Shown here: positions 6,280 through 6,779 of the stretch, in pieces
Layout of the letters: each line of letters opens with the position of its first letter
Position numbering within the stretch: the stretch's first letter is position 1
Source of the DNA: VXYL01 sp047518105
GTDB taxonomy: Bacteria; Pseudomonadota; Gammaproteobacteria; Pseudomonadales; Azotimanducaceae
Direction: 5' to 3'
NCBI GenBank assembly: GCA_047518105.1
Contig: JAKZRQ010000250.1
Location: forward strand, 1 to 6,779
Length of the DNA: 6,779 bases
Notes under the pieces: generated by a model
Databases searched by the model: none
Told to the model about the DNA's origin: nothing
The model's input: the letters and a program-made list of their open reading frames with translations, nothing else
Translations under genes and position numbers: made by a program

Positions 6280-6325
6280 GAATGCGTAGGCATTCTCAAA
6301 CGCGCTCTGACGGGCGCGCATTCTT
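6278..6325 (+). repeat. paired hairpin repeat, copy 3 (box B, box A, half box B)
   Basis: Box B is GAGAATGC (6278-6285), loop GTAG, GCATTCTC (6290-6297), with the same stem as copy 2 but a different loop. Box A follows at 6301-6318 and equals the copy 2 box A at 17 of 18 bases; the one change (T at 6306) still allows a G-U pair. It runs into GCGCATTCTT (6316-6325), a near copy of the right arm of box B. The order of boxes is thus changed relative to copy 2. Confidence 0.7.
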
Positions 6326-6361
6326 GCTGGATTTGTACTGTTGCGCCGGAGGCGCGGCGAA

Positions 6362-6391
6362 GTGATACCACGAGGCCGGATTCGACATAAT
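6362..6391 (+). promoter_or_regulatory. possible sigma70-type promoter before the HNH gene
   Basis: CATAAT at 6386-6391 matches the -10 consensus at five of six positions. GTGATA at 6362-6367 matches the -35 consensus at four of six, with an 18-base spacer. It lies about 42 bases before ATG 6433 and after the repeats. Weak elements like these arise often by chance. Confidence 0.3.
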
Positions 6392-6432
6392 CGGGGTAGA
6401 CACTCGTCGAGCAGCCGAACTACCCGTACCCC

Positions 6433-6779
6433 ATGATCGTGCGCGATGTACTCGACCTGCCGGATGGCTTCATGTCGGTATTCGACGCCATCCACGCCTT
6501 GCCTCCTTATCAGGCGTACTCAGACCTGGCGGCCCGGAAAGCGCCGCAGGCCAGAATCCTTGATCGCAACGGCTATGCATGCCAATCTTGCGGCGTTGCT
6601 GCCGGAGATCTGGACGAACGAGGGCGTCCGATTCGCTTGCATGTAGACCATCATGAGGCTCATATCACGGTGGACCACCAAACGACTCGAATCTACGTGC
6701 CTTGTGCTCCGCCTGCAGTCAGGGGCGCAAGAACCCCACGGCGTCGCCGCCCAAATGGGTTTGGCTGCTGACGCAGATA
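6433..6779 (+). pseudogene. HNH endonuclease-like gene with a frameshift, cut by the window edge
   Basis: From ATG 6433 the frame codes for RILDRNGYACQSCG (41-54), giving the first metal-binding pair C50/C53, then LHVDH (69-73), the start of the HNH core. After about 6654 this frame gives a poor tail that stops near 6771. The frame one base back, open from 6657 to the window end, continues the family sequence: HGGPPNDSNLRALCSACSQG, then RKNPTASPPKWVWLLTQI, with the second pair CSAC at 6705-6716. HNH proteins of this type join these two parts in one chain, so one base seems to be missing between about 6655 and 6671. The family comprises zinc-containing DNA nucleases, often in accessory regions; the substrate here is unknown. 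I see no slippery heptamer, so a mutation or a sequencing error is likelier than programmed shifting. ATG 6433 has no clear ribosome binding site; ATG 6472 is an alternative. By hand count 46 of 74 codons before the break end in G or C, which looks lower than in the dcw genes. Confidence 0.7.

Larger units (their letters stand above)
6092..6432. other. repeat-rich intergenic region after lpxC
   Basis: This 341-base gap holds no convincing gene. It carries two copies of the paired hairpin repeat (6111-6153 and 6278-6325), a 12-base direct repeat (6255-6279), a short hairpin GCGCC-GGA-GGCGC at 6343-6355, and a possible promoter at 6362-6391. The stretch 6154-6254 shows no structure I can name. 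No hairpin is followed by a T run, so no intrinsic terminator for lpxC is evident. Confidence 0.6.

Noticed and set aside
6208..6495. 95-residue minus-strand frame across the repeats after lpxC
   Set aside because: Much of it is translated hairpin and direct repeat sequence, it overlaps the start of the HNH gene, and it has no recognisable domain.
6646..6672. Programmed -1 frameshift in the HNH gene
   Set aside because: No X-XXY-YYZ slippery heptamer and no clear downstream structure are visible at the shift point.

Overview
The window is the distal end of a division and cell wall (dcw) cluster from a high-GC Gram-negative bacterium, most probably a gammaproteobacterium. The evidence is the gene order murG(end)-murC-ftsQ-ftsA-ftsZ-lpxC, all on the + strand, together with FtsZ ending in the peptide DYLDIPAFLRRQAD, which is nearly the E. 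coli tail, and MurC and LpxC sequences of clear proteobacterial type. lpxC, the committed step of lipid A synthesis, implies an outer membrane with lipopolysaccharide. I cannot place the organism below class level from this sequence.

Layout. Positions 1-113 hold the last codons of the gene before murC, probably murG. murC (103-1572), ftsQ (1569-2369) and ftsA (2372-3601) are packed as one transcription unit: murC and ftsQ overlap by the four bases ATGA, and ftsA starts two bases after ftsQ. ftsZ (3665-4801) follows after a 63-base gap with a strong ribosome binding site. No ddl or murB lies between murC and ftsQ, unlike the E. coli and Pseudomonas clusters. A 360-base gap (4802-5161) carries GC-rich hairpins just after ftsZ, a possible extended -10 promoter, and a chain of three tiny overlapping reading frames that ends exactly on the TTG start codon of lpxC (5162-6091). 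After lpxC, a 341-base gap (6092-6432) is rich in palindromic repeats. The window ends in an HNH-nuclease-like gene whose reading frame breaks within the HNH region and which runs off the right edge.

How the genes work together. MurC adds L-alanine to UDP-MurNAc and MurG makes lipid II, so they supply peptidoglycan precursor. FtsZ forms the cytokinetic ring, FtsA anchors it to the inner membrane, and FtsQ links the ring to the periplasmic FtsB/FtsL and septal synthesis machinery. LpxC makes lipid A precursor for the outer membrane.

Most of the window is ordinary core genome. The parts worth a second look are the two intergenic regions: a family of paired hairpin repeats (box A, a GC-rich stem around CGCGCCC/GGGCGCG; box B, GAGAATGC-N4-GCATTCTC) at three places, the small-ORF chain into lpxC, and the frameshifted HNH gene. 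I saw no CRISPR array, tRNA, rRNA or complete mobile element.
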